64,000 bases of DNA from Halichondria panicea (taxonomy: Eukaryota > Porifera > Demospongiae > Suberitida > Halichondriidae): the NCBI RefSeq assembly GCF_963675165.1, contig NC_087390.1:3300001-3364000 (forward strand). Reading direction: 5' to 3'. Under the pieces are notes generated by a model, which had not been told where the DNA came from, did not search any database, and worked only from the letters and a program-made list of their open reading frames with translations. Below are positions 20,511-30,959 of this stretch, piece after piece (position 1 is the first letter of the stretch; the number at the start of each line of letters is the position of its first letter). The translations under genes and the position numbers were made by a program.

Positions 20511-20807
20511 CCTGTACACTTAGTGAGTATTTGAGGCTATATAGCTCAACTTACTTACATTACTGAATATTTCTGAATAATACGAGTTTGAGACACCTAT
20601 AATTATTCTTGTGTATGTCCACGCTCTGACCATGTTCTATGCTATACCTTGTCTGAGACAAATTTGCTAATTGGTTGAAACCAGTGCATTTTATACAGCC
20701 TCTTCAGCTAGATTATCTCTGCCTGGTTTCAACCGTAACTGCCATAAGCATTCTTTGTACGCTTGTATACTTTTTTCTGGCTTGGCCAATCCGTTTTGCT
20801 GTTACTC

Positions 20808-20903
20808 TATGACTCAAATGACTCCTATGACTCAAATGACTCCTATGACTCCTATGACTCAAATGACTCCTATGACTCAAATGACTCAAATGACTCAAAG
20901 TTT
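20808..20903 (+). repeat. ATGACTC minisatellite in Helentron tail
   Basis: Nine-base units alternate ATGACTCAA and ATGACTCCT for about ten units. Copy 2 has a shorter, diverged version at 30003-30040. Tandem repeats near one end are a known trait of Helentrons. Confidence 0.85.
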
Positions 20904-21690
20904 ACTAAGTGTTCAATTAACTGTTCCTGGTTCCTGTTGAAGACTAAGAATGTCTACCGCTGCAGTGAGTTAAATCCAACCATGGTGAGTGTATACATTT
21001 GTAATTATATCATCTTTACCATAACTAGTGTCAAGAGTAGATCTACTATTGCTAGTGTACAGTGTCATAATTCAATTCTACAGATATAGTTTTTGTTTTT
21101 TGTGTATAATGCTATACTATACAAACATCCTTCATATCTTTGTCTTATATATACACACACTAAGGGCCATTTGTAGTCCCAAGAAAATTGATGAACACTG
21201 GCTAATGTAACGACTTCTAATGGCTGTCTCGACATACTACAACTGTACATTGTACGCAAGAATTATAACTATGATAAAATGGCTCTGCGACACTCAAAAA
21301 TTGAAGAAAATTAATGAACGAACTATTCTTGCATAGAGACCTCAATCTAATGGCTGTCTTCGACGCACAGATTGTGGCAGATAACAAACATACATCATAC
21401 GCAAGAAAATCGATAAAACTATGAACTATGATTATATAAGAGTGATACAGCAAAAATAGATGTCGCTATCCTGTTTCTACCTTCGAGCAATGCTCCCTAC
21501 TTGAATTTGGCACTTTAATTTTGACAGCCTTCCAAAAGCCACATGGTCAGTCACTTTCGGCCTGAAGCCATGTTTATACGTGCACAAAGAGTGGGTATAT
21601 CGACCATGATTGTTGTTAAAAACGATCGATGCCAAAAATTCAAGTCTAAAATTAATGGCAATTAGCAGAGCTCTCGCAGTCAATTTCGCT

Positions 21691-21995
21691 TTTATTTATT
21701 TATTGTTACAACTATTTTCAGAATCTATTTATACATCCTTTTTTTACACTTACTTTTGTTATACTATTTCTCTTATTTATTTATTGTTACAACTATTTTC
21801 AGGATCTATTTATACGTCCTTTTTTTACACTTACTTTTGTTATACTATTTCTCTTATTTATTAAACTACCATTACATCATCATAATCATTATTTTTACAC
21901 TTACTTTTGTAATACTTATTATTTTCATTTTTAAACTACCATTACATCATCATAATCATTATTTTTACACTTACTTTTGTTCTACTATTTCTCGT
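21691..21995. repeat. Tandem duplications, AT-rich
   Basis: An ~84-bp unit containing TTACAACTATTTTCAG is present twice, followed by two ~60-bp units containing CTACCATTACATCATCATAA. Open frames across them are low-complexity, not genes. Confidence 0.75.
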
Positions 21996-22014
21996 CAAAG
22001 GAGGTTGACATCTG

Positions 22015-22128
22015 CGTGTCATGTGTTAACACACATTCCTGAACTTTGACCTAAGGAATGACACGCGGATGTCATGTGTTAACACACATTCCTGAACTTT
22101 GACCTAAGGAATGACACGCGGATGTCTT
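22015..22128. repeat. Tandem repeat with GACACGCGGATGTC
   Basis: Roughly two units of about 54 bp. Each contains CATGTGTTAACACACATTCC and GAACTTTGACCTAAGG. The start and end are related inverted phrases (ACATCTGCGTGTCA, TGACACGCGGATGT), so the block may fold back. Confidence 0.7.
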
Positions 22129-22401
22129 GCCTCCTCTGATTTCTCGTTATCCATTTCTACCATTACATCATCATAATTATTCAGTAATTACTGATCCTGT
22201 ACCACCAGGAACAATGAAAGGGGTCAGAGTAGAAAGCTACAATTACGTGTATCATTCTTGATTCTTTGCTTAGAACATACCATTCAAAAAAATTCCAATA
22301 GTAGAGGCACCTCTACTGGGTAATAATAATTATATTAAACATACATAGATCTACAGTTCTCAATAATATTCCAATGTTAATGTCACTGTTTCTGTTTCTA
22401 T

Positions 22402-23498
22402 TTACACTGCAGTCTCGGGATGATCATGCTCAGTTCCAGGCAAATCGAAAGAAAAATCTGTAATTGTGTCTTGACCATTAAATGAAACGGATGCTAGTTT
22501 TGCAACACTCAGCAAAGACAACTCATCTACAGCATCATTGTCAGCCGCTCCGACCAACTTTCGCAGTATGAAAGCATTTGCAGTCAAGGTAACATTCTCT
22601 CCATCATCGACCTTGAAAATGAGCCTTGCTAACAGAGAACTACTGCAATTGTCATACCTCTGAGCAACTTCACAACTTAAACAGCGTCCATGGATTGGCG
22701 GGCTACCAGGACCAGGCTCAACGTAACCATTGCACCCTTCTTCGATAGGAACTCCATCACACAAACAACAGTAGCATTCATTATCTGTCCACCTGTAGTG
22801 ATATTGTCTGTATCCAACTTCATTACTTGCCCAATGTCATCCACCTTCTCAATCGTTGATCCGTTTTTACGCATACTCAGATATTTGTTGCCACTAAATT
22901 CTTTAACCATAAATCCGGAAAACAAATAGCACTCTCCTACAAACACTGTTCCAACGAAATCTCCCCACACTGTGACCCGTCCAACACCACTGCCATCTGA
23001 AACGCTGACATCTTGCTTGATGTAACCACCGTCAAAAAACTCTCTTTGGCAAACTTGATGGACCTTTACACGGATCGTCACTACATCGAAAACACATCTA
23101 TCTTCTAATGCTGCAATTAATATTTCTGGGACAACACCATCATCAAAGTCAATGTTTGTAGTGTCGAGTTGTTTTGAGCTGTGTGCAATTTCACTGCTGG
23201 ACTTCAATACAATTTCCATTCTGTCTCCCCTCATTGCTCTCTTTACCTGACAGTCCCTGATCTCCACAGTCTCTTTGGCACCCTTGAACTTCTTCAAAAT
23301 ATCCAGCTGTCTTTCCGAAAATGATAACAATCGACATGTCTGCTTACCATCACTTGCATTTCCATCAAAATATTTGCTCTTTCGGCCTTTCTTGATTGGT
23401 GATAAGGAAGTTAATACACATCGAATAGTTGCACTTGGGATTGGATCATTACCAATGTCATCGAAGTCAGTAACTTCCCGTGGTCTTTTTTTTGCCAT
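22402..23498 (-). pseudogene. RPA70-like OB-fold protein, one frameshift
   Basis: The start is MAKKRPREVTDFDD (ATG 23496-23498). Two OB-fold-like regions are suggested by the patterns around VTIRVKVHQVCQREFF, VSDGSGVGRVTVWGDF and YLFSGFMVKEF. The C-terminal part has a zinc-binding pattern (CYCCLC...CLSC) followed by RYDNCSSSLLARLIFK, as in the RPA1 C-terminal domain. The frame changes between 22764 and about 22800. No GT-AG intron solves it, so I call a frameshift. RPA proteins bind single-stranded DNA and are often carried by Helitrons. Placement behind the Helentron tail, on the opposite strand, fits cargo but does not prove it. Confidence 0.65.
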
Positions 23499-23689
23499 GC
23501 TAATGTTGGTTGATCTGCAGTTGAACAACATTTTTATTATAATTATTACGAAATCATTATTATGATGCTACACAAACTACATTCAGAGCATATAAAAAAA
23601 TGCAATTTTCATTTACTTGCACTAAAAACTTGTCAAATCCTCAATATGAAGCTGCTACAATGAAAGTTTAAAACCTGCATTCAGTTGTA

Positions 23690-24369
23690 CCAAGGGCGTA
23701 TACAGAGAAGAGGGCATGCAACTCACTATGTACCCTATGTACTCATCCGATTTCGTATCAGAGACCGGATATGCTAAAAATAGAATCCATTATACGGACG
23801 TGAACAAGTGGGCGGTGTTGTTTACGGAGTTATAATTATGGGCGTGTACATCAGAGCTGCCTAGCCTTTGCTAGCTAGCTAGCTAACAGTAGAGTATTAT
23901 TTTAGAGACGTGTCATGACCAGTCCTAGTCCAAGACAACCCCTTCGAGCGGGAAGTTAAGTGCTGGGCGCATTGTTAAGAAGTACCAGAGACTCAGGAAG
24001 ACAGGTTTATTGTACCTAGGTTTCATCTTCTTGGAGTTGCAACTGTTGGATGGTTTGCCTTTGACACTGCTAGTACGAGCCATACTGCTGCTGAGAACTA
24101 GTTTTACTCTGCTGCAATCGAGCTAGCTAGCTAGCACAGATATAAAAAAGACTTTGATTTACCTTGTCACAAGGTAAATCAAAGTCTTTTTTATATCTGT
24201 GCTAGCTAGCTAGCTCGATTGCAGCAGAGTAAAACTAGTTCTCAGGCTTGTGCGGTCAAAGATTACGCGTGGGCGTTTTGTGGGCAGTTCTAAAAATAGC
24301 TCAATAGGAAGTCGGATGATTTTGAGAATTGGGCGAGTTGCATGCTCTCTTCTCTGTATACGCCCTTGG
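23690..24369. mobile_element. MITE, 680 bp, with central hairpin
   Basis: The 35-bp terminal inverted repeats start CCAAGGGCGTATACAGAGAA. TTGTA flanks both ends (23685-23689 and 24370-24374). The neighbouring 305-bp units carry the empty site CAGTTGTACACTC near 24671 and 24972, confirming the 5-bp duplication. It encodes no protein. The superfamily is not identified. Confidence 0.85.
24091..24245. repeat. Perfect palindrome, 77-bp arms, 1-nt loop
   Basis: The arms 24091-24167 and 24169-24245 are exact inverse copies as read. They run from CTGAGAACTAGTTTTACTCT to the centre ACCTTGT-C-ACAAGGT and include a GCTAGCTAGCTAGC stretch. The palindrome lies inside the MITE. It could be a genuine cruciform-prone inverted duplication or an assembly artefact. 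Confidence 0.85.
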
Positions 24370-25202
24370 TTGTACACTCAAATAAAATGTTATACACGTC
24401 CACTCACTTGTACTGTGTCTATAGGCTGTATCAGTAGCCGCAGTCAGTCGCCGATCTTCCAGTTAAAACTCTTCGATCCGTCCACTCACTTGCACTGTAT
24501 CAGTAGCTGCAGTTGAACAACATTTTTATTAATTACGAAATCATTATTATGATGCTACAAACTACATTCAGAGCACATAAAAAATGCAATTTTCATTCAC
24601 TTGCACTAAAGAACTTGTCAAATCCTCAATATGAAGCTGCTACATGCAATGAAAGTTTAAAACCTGCATTCAGTTGTACACTCAAATAAAATGTTATACA
24701 CGTCCACTCACTTGTACTGTGTCTATAGACTGTATCAGTAGCCGCAGTCAGTCGCCGATCTTCCAGTTAAAACTCTTCGATCCGTCCACTCACTTGCACT
24801 GTATCAGTAGCTGCAGTTGAACAACATTTTTATTAATTACGAAATCATTATTATGATGCTACAAACTACATTCAGAGCACATAAAAAATGCAATTTTCAT
24901 TCACTTGCACTAAAGAACTTGTCAAATCCTCAATATGAAGCTGCTACAATGAAAGTTTAAAACCTGCATTCAGTTGTACACTCAATAAAATGCTATACAC
25001 GTCCACTCACTTGTACTGTGTCTATAGACTGTATCAGTAGCCACAGTCAGTCGCCGATCTTCCAGTTAAAACTCTTCGATCCTTCCACTCACTTGCACTG
25101 TATCTAGATCTATATAGCCTGTATCAGTAGCTGCAGTCTCCGATCTTCCCAGACAGTTAAAACAATCCAAAATAATGAAGTTTAGCTCAATGAGTTCTGC
25201 TT

Positions 25203-25500
25203 TTATAACAGTCTAGCCGCGCTGCGCAGAGCTAAACCACAACGGCGTGCACTTTCTTCGAACGCTTCTTTGCTGTACTGTATGATCATTACACATGCGC
25301 ACAACCGGAGAAGGTTGGATAGGATCACGTGTAAGAAGAGAAGCACCACTTTTTTGCTGAGCTGGCACAGAAATGGACAAGGATTTTCTATGTAAACTTC
25401 TAGGTGTTGCACGGTCATTGGAGACTGAAGGCGACATTTACTTATCTCTCTGGCTACTTTGAATATAAAACTTTCATTAATCAACCCGATCCCCATCTAT
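25203..25500. other. No gene recognised
   Basis: Two overlapping open frames on the minus strand (25203-25496) show no domain. The stretch lies between the 305-bp repeat and a dispersed repeat. Confidence 0.35.
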
Positions 25501-25519
25501 TCTGGCGGGTACCAGGTAC

Positions 25520-25640
25520 AGTGTAGTGTTTACCAGATTCTTGCCAGCCAGTACAGTGCAAGCTACATACAGCACCGCTTATTCTACCCTATAGTCTTGG
25601 TCCAACCAGACAACAGACACAGCTAGTCAGATGTTATAAG
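25520..25640. repeat. Dispersed repeat, also at 43995-44115
   Basis: Both places share AGATTCTTGCCAGCCAGTAC, TACA..CAGCACCGCT and CAGACACAGCTAG in the same order. The homology continues weakly into a GTTGCTCGGTA/GTTGTTCAGTA block. Here it lies just before Helentron copy 2. Confidence 0.7.
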
Positions 25641-25928
25641 CTTAGCAAAGTATTATGTACATGTAGCCATAACTTTTTTACAGTTGCTCGGTATCTATGG
25701 TAACGTGAGCAAAACGTCACATGACAGGGCCAACCTCCTCTGCACTACGGCCATAACCACGTGGTTTTATCATTACTGAAGACTTGAAGCTAGGCCTGAA
25801 GGAACGACTGACTGGATCAAGATGCCCTTTTCAAAACCTTGTCCCCAATGTGTGGGTGAGGTCCATATCAGGACACTCAAATGCCCACCGGGTGTGGCCA
25901 TATTCTGCGAAATAGTAAGTCCCTTACT

Positions 25929-27197
25929 AGCGATGTCAGACCGATTTTCATTTTTGCTATTTCTAACTCCTATGTATTACTATCTCTTTTGAACACTCTA
26001 GGCAAACCAGAAAAACTTTACTGCACTGGATTTGGTCAAGCAAATGCAGAGATACAGAGTTTTGAAGAACACTAGTCAGGGAAAAATTCGTACAAAAATT
26101 TACCGCATTTTAATGTACTTGGGCGGGACTTATGAAATTTGTTGTTAATACCGGAAATGATCTTAAAGTTAGCATATCTGCTGAACCGCTTGGTCTATTC
26201 TCTTTTAAAAAAGTATGAAATGGACACTCAGGACTCAGGAGTTGACATTGTAACCATTTGATATCTATTATGAAGTTTATAATGTTTCTGTAATGTATAT
26301 CTTTATGATGTCCCTATAATAGTATGATGTCTCCTGCTTCAGAGAGTTCTTTTGGATTTAAAGTAACCATGCTATCTTTTCTTTCATACAGTATATTGTA
26401 TCATGTTTCAGAACTCTCATCAATGTCCACCTTACGCTTGTATCTGTTTCTTGATCTTTATAAGCAATTTTTCTGTCAATTTCATTTGGTCTAAATAATT
26501 CGTTTTTAGTGTGATGTAGATTTAAGGCCATACAACTATAAATCTATGATACAACTCTGTTGACAGCTTCTAATTAATACAGTAGATTACTCTTGTCTTT
26601 TTTGTGTGCAAATTGAATCAGTTCTTGCAATTTAATAGTTTTGGTAGATTACATTGTTGTCCCTGGAATTCTCTCCAATCTTTCTTGTTTCTTTTCAACA
26701 GAGGCTTTCAGATTGCTTCAATAATTACTTTCAGTAACTTCTAAGAACTTCTAAGAAATAAATACAGCTATTGGTACACTTGGCTTGATTTTACTGCATT
26801 TCTATTCTCAGCTCCACCCATCTATCCATGCAATATGTGATTCCGCAAGAAATAAAAGCTTATTGTAGCAACTTTTTGCATAATCTGGAGAGAGTTAGAG
26901 ATGAAAGACATGCTCACTTGTGTTTTTGTTCATTTTCATGTTTGGTTGCCAAAATGATGATCACCTTTGAGAAAAAATCACACACAAAACAAGCATCAAA
27001 TGCTAAAATCATAAAAAACTGTTATAAAAATCAAATTCTACGCTATTTTTTACCCCTGGGAACAACTGTTGTTTGCTAGACTCTTCCAGGGCTTGCGGAA
27101 AGCCCCTTCTTGTTCACTCACTTTCTGGTCCCGTTTTTTACCATTGAATTACTGTAAGAAAATACGCCCACGCACTACTTCCGGTCTGACATCTCTA
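25929..27197. mobile_element. hAT-like non-autonomous element
   Basis: 1269 bp, flanked by CCCTTACT on both sides (25921-25928 and 27198-27205). The ends are (T)AGCGATGTCAGACCG and the inverse of TAGAGATGTCAGACCG. An 8-bp duplication with a TAGNGATG-like end fits hAT. It contains an 83-codon open frame (26828-27079) without a recognised domain and is otherwise AT-rich. Confidence 0.75.
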
Positions 27198-27517
27198 CCC
27201 TTACTGTTACTGTAGAATCAAGGTTACGTAGAAAGCGCAATGCAGCATCTACAACTGTATATAGAGCTTTAGAAAGGCTTTAGAAACATCAAGCAACGCT
27301 GAAAAACGACTAAAACTAGAGTGTCACCATGCTAACAAAAACCGAAGCTTAGAATCACCCGAGACAAGTCGTAAGCGTATAAAGCTTCAATGTGAACGCA
27401 CAGCTTGTAGACACTCCAATGTGTCTATACACATTAACTCTTTCATTGATAAAACGAAGCAGGGCCCTGACTTCGTCTGCGTATCGTGTCATTGCTTAAC
27501 GTATAGACAATCTGTTA

Positions 27518-27813
27518 GGCCATGCAAAGTCAATTTGTAGTTTCTCAGGCCCTCCAGCTTGGAAATTGACAGCTTTACAAAAAAGTTAAATATCACGTGA
27601 CCTTAAATTAAAGGCACTAAAAGAAAAGAAAAGGATAAATTTGTATGGTTTTTTATCATGAATATAATTATGACTAAAATTAATAGGTAAAAATTATGCA
27701 CTTCCGCTTATTGAGGAAGTTAGGGGTGTGTTTTCAATTAAAATTCTATGAATATCATTATCATTGCCTCAATCCGCTTGCTATTTTAGACTACAAATTG
27801 ACTTTGCTTGGCT
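27518..27813. mobile_element. Harbinger-like MITE, 296 bp
   Basis: The ends are GGCCATGCAAAGTCAATTTG and the inverse (one or two mismatches). TTA flanks both sides (27515-27517 and 27814-27816). It splits the CRLMYRQ-equivalent region of Helentron copy 2. Confidence 0.8.
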
Positions 27814-28276
27814 TTATATTGCTTGCCACTAGTAAGTGTACACCAAGGTAAAAAAGTCCTTGTTAAATACAGTTTTAGGTAATGATACTCTGTATGCTAG
27901 TTTTAAGGGTAAGTATTGGATATGCATTACTTGTCATCGTCAGCTGTCTAGAGGATGCATGCCTATACAATCCCTAGCAAAAAATGTGTCATTAGCTTCT
28001 GTATGAGCTTGCCTGTTTAAACAAACTAGAGACAAGATTGCTATGTCTCAGAGTAGCATTTATGAAAATGGTTGCCCTTCCAATAAACTGGCTTAAAGCA
28101 AACCACCCCCATTATGCTAGCAATACTGAATGGTTGGAAACACAGAATAAATGGACATAGATTTGTTTGTTGATTGTGCTGATGACCTTTCTGGTAATAA
28201 ACAACATCCAAAACTGCTGTTTCTGAAAAAGGTGTTGCTACTAATGTCTCATATAAAATAGCTGTCTAGAGGATGC

Positions 28277-29207
28277 ATGCCTATACAATCCCTAGCAAAC
28301 AATTTGTCATTAGCTTCTGTACCCCCTGAGCTTGCCTGTTTGAACAAACTAGAGACAAGATTTCTATGTCTCAGAGTAGCATTTATGAAAATGGTTGCCC
28401 TTCCATCTGTTAAACAAAGGTGTATCCATGGTCCTGCTGTAAATGTTCCTTTGAAGTTAGACAGTGTTGTTCAAACATTACCTAGGTTACCTGATCAAAG
28501 TCAGCTTGTCCAACAAAAGAATATTAGAATACAAAGCCATATGTACCAGTACATTACTCCTGAGAAAATTTTTAGTTCCCTAAACTGGCTTAAAGCAAAC
28601 CACCCCCATTATGCTAGCTACTGAATGGTTGGAAAACACAGAATAAATGGACATAGATTTGTTTGTTGATTGTGCTGATGACCTTTCTGGTAATAAACAA
28701 CATCCAAAACTGGGTAAACCTGTTTCTGAAAAAGGTGTTGCTAGTAATGTCTCATATAAAATATCTTTGAAGGGTGTTAGTTCCTCCTTGCCTGGAGATA
28801 GAGTAGCTGCCTCAGCAAATTTGAAAGCCCACAATTCCCACCAAGGTAGTGATTTGTCTGGGTTAGTTCCTTTGAAGTTTGCTACTCCTTGTGTAATGGC
28901 TGCTACTAGATGTTTGGATACTTTTACCTCTAGCTGTAATTTGACTGTTCATAATGTGCCAGGATATGGAGATTGCTTATTTTGGGCAGTAGCTTACCAG
29001 CTAAATGCCAACACTGTGTGCAGTGCCAGTGCCCCTGAACTAAGACAGGTGGTAGCCTCTTACATAGAAAACCGTAGTGACCGGTTCAGCAGCTTTTTAG
29101 CTGGATCTCAGCCCTCTAGTAACCCATATGACAATGATACTGAGGTTCCCAGTGTTGAAGATACATGCATTGATAGTATGACTGATCCTGATTTGCAGTT
29201 ACTATAG
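28277..29207 (+). pseudogene. Decayed Helentron DUF6570/OTU region, copy 2
   Basis: 28277-28624 matches the copy 1 region around CIHGPAVNVP. 28647-29207 matches the OTU region but reads GYGDCLFWA in place of GDGNCLFWA, so the catalytic Asp is Tyr. Stops separate the two parts and end the OTU before its His motif. It is useful mainly as the unbroken reference for the two insertion sites in copy 1. Confidence 0.8.
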
Positions 29208-30959
29208 GCAGGTGGACTAAATCTTGAAAGGCTTAGACACGGTGCCTGGGATAACCTATGCAATAGCTGACATCTTCTCTGTTACCATCAATGTGTATGC
29301 TGCTAATGAACACAGATGTAATATTCTTACAGTTAAGCCTGAGGTATTTGTGATGTAACTACTCCACACCCTACCAACTGTTCTTAACTTTGCCACAGCT
29401 AGACATCATTTACTTATTAGATATTCTCATTTATCTCTTTTCTTTACATACTATCAAAATGGCTCTACTTTATTTGAGGTTAACATTGGACTCATCATGT
29501 AATGGCACTTTGTAGGCCTTGATGTGGTACCTAAGCTAAATGAACCTGCTATCGCTTAGAGTCATCTGCAGGTTCATCTCGTAGTGCACAGAGTATATCT
29601 ACCAGTACTCTTGACAAGAATGTTGATACCACTAGTTGTGATGATGATACTGTATCTCCTGAATTTGAAATTGATGATAAAACATTTGATGAAGGTGATG
29701 AGCATACCAGACAGATTACAGGTGGTCCTACAGCTAGTATGATGTCCATTGAAAACCCTGAAGCATTGCAGAGATAGTGTGCCTAGCACCGGGTGAAAAC
29801 CAAAAACCGTTGTACATAATGTCTGACACTAATTCTGAGGCTATGAGTAACACTGAAACCAGTGCATTTTATACAGCCTCTTGCTAGATTATCTCTGCCT
29901 GGTTTCAACCATGACTGCGATAGGGTTAAACATTCATTTAAGCATTCTTATTGTACTGTTGTACTGTGGCTTGGCCAATCACTTGCAAGTGATCCATTTT
30001 GCTATGACTCTAATGATTCCAATGATTCAAATGACTCAAAGTGCTTATTTTTAACTGTTCCTGGTTCCTGTTGAAGGCTAAGAATATCTACCGCTGCAGT
30101 GAGTTAAATCCAATCATGCATGGTGAGTCTCCATGCAGTGTGTGTATAGCATTAAAAAAATGCAAAGCAGTGTACAATGCATGTACAGTACCAGTTGCCC
30201 ATGCTCCCTTACTGAATATTTCTCGTAATTAATTAATGAGTTATAATATATACTGTCATCTTTACACACACACTGACTTGCAGTTCCCAAGAAAATTGAT
30301 GAACACCGACAAACTACTTGGTCTACACATGTAGAAACACAATTCGCATTTTACAACTGTTACAGTACATCACACACAAGAATTACAAAATATACATGAC
30401 TCAGTGACACCGCAAATGAAGTAAAGATGATCAAACTACCTAAATTGGTCACACACATGAAGACCTCAATTTCATTCATTGTCTTTAACTTGCTTTTTGG
30501 CAAATTATAATTATCTGTACATCACTCACAAGAAAACGATAACGAACTACATGAACTCTAATTGTAATGGTGCCTCATCAGTGACACAGGAAACATTTAT
30601 TCCCAATGCTTGGAAAAACCAACATCTTGGCATCTTGCCCAACTTTAACTGTGGCCAACCACCCGTTTTCCAAATTGAATATTTATTCAGGTCTCGCTAT
30701 CCTCACCTTCAACTAATGCCTCCTCCATTTTGTGTTTTTGTATTTCACCAAAATACAGCAGTCAATAATATTTTGTTTTTACACTTACGTTTTTACACTT
30801 ACTTTTATACTTTATTGTATTTTTCAGTATTGAACATTCATCATGCATTATTTCCACTATACTACTCTAACTAAACTACCCAGCATTAAACCATCACGTA
30901 CATTCAGTTCATCATCACATGTCCACATGATTTTTGTATCCTTCATACAACAAGTTATT

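Larger units (their letters stand above)
3420..22240 (+). mobile_element. Autonomous Helentron (Helitron-2 type), copy 1
   Basis: The unit is defined by comparison with the shorter copy at 25757-31000. The two share sequence from about 3420 (CCACGTGGTTTT) through the coding region and 3' tail. The encoded chain has a zinc ribbon, DUF6570-like region, OTU protease, HUH Rep, Pif1 helicase and AP-type endonuclease, which is the Helentron complement. Two transposons interrupt it at 4815-8850 and 9723-15999. Exact termini are uncertain because Helentrons lack simple inverted repeats. The 3' tail carries an ATGACTC minisatellite and patchy similarity to about 22240. Confidence 0.8.
20511..22240 (+). 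other. Helentron 3' non-coding tail
   Basis: Collinear with the tail of copy 2 (29855-31090). Shared blocks include GAAACCAGTGCATTTTATAC, CTGTTCCTGGTTCCTGTTGA and CAAGAAAATTGATGAACAC. It has no gene. It contains the tandem repeats listed separately. Confidence 0.6.
23517..25135. repeat. Tandem repeat of ~305 bp, three units
   Basis: Units begin near 23517, 24511 and 24816, with GTTGAACAACATTTTTATTA, CAATATGAAGCTGCTACA and TCGCCGATCTTCCAGTTAAA. They lie just upstream of the RPA-like start. The first unit is interrupted by a MITE; the others show the empty site. Confidence 0.85.

Noticed and set aside
22800..22850. A 34-nt intron (GTAATG...CTACAG) in the RPA-like gene
   Set aside because: Removing it leaves an immediate stop and does not join the two frames; a frameshift is simpler.
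23932..24010. Possible 5S rRNA-derived fragment (GGGAAGTTAAGTGCTGGGC)
   Set aside because: It resembles the 5S internal promoter box weakly, but the flanking helices do not match; too weak to call a SINE3 or 5S gene.
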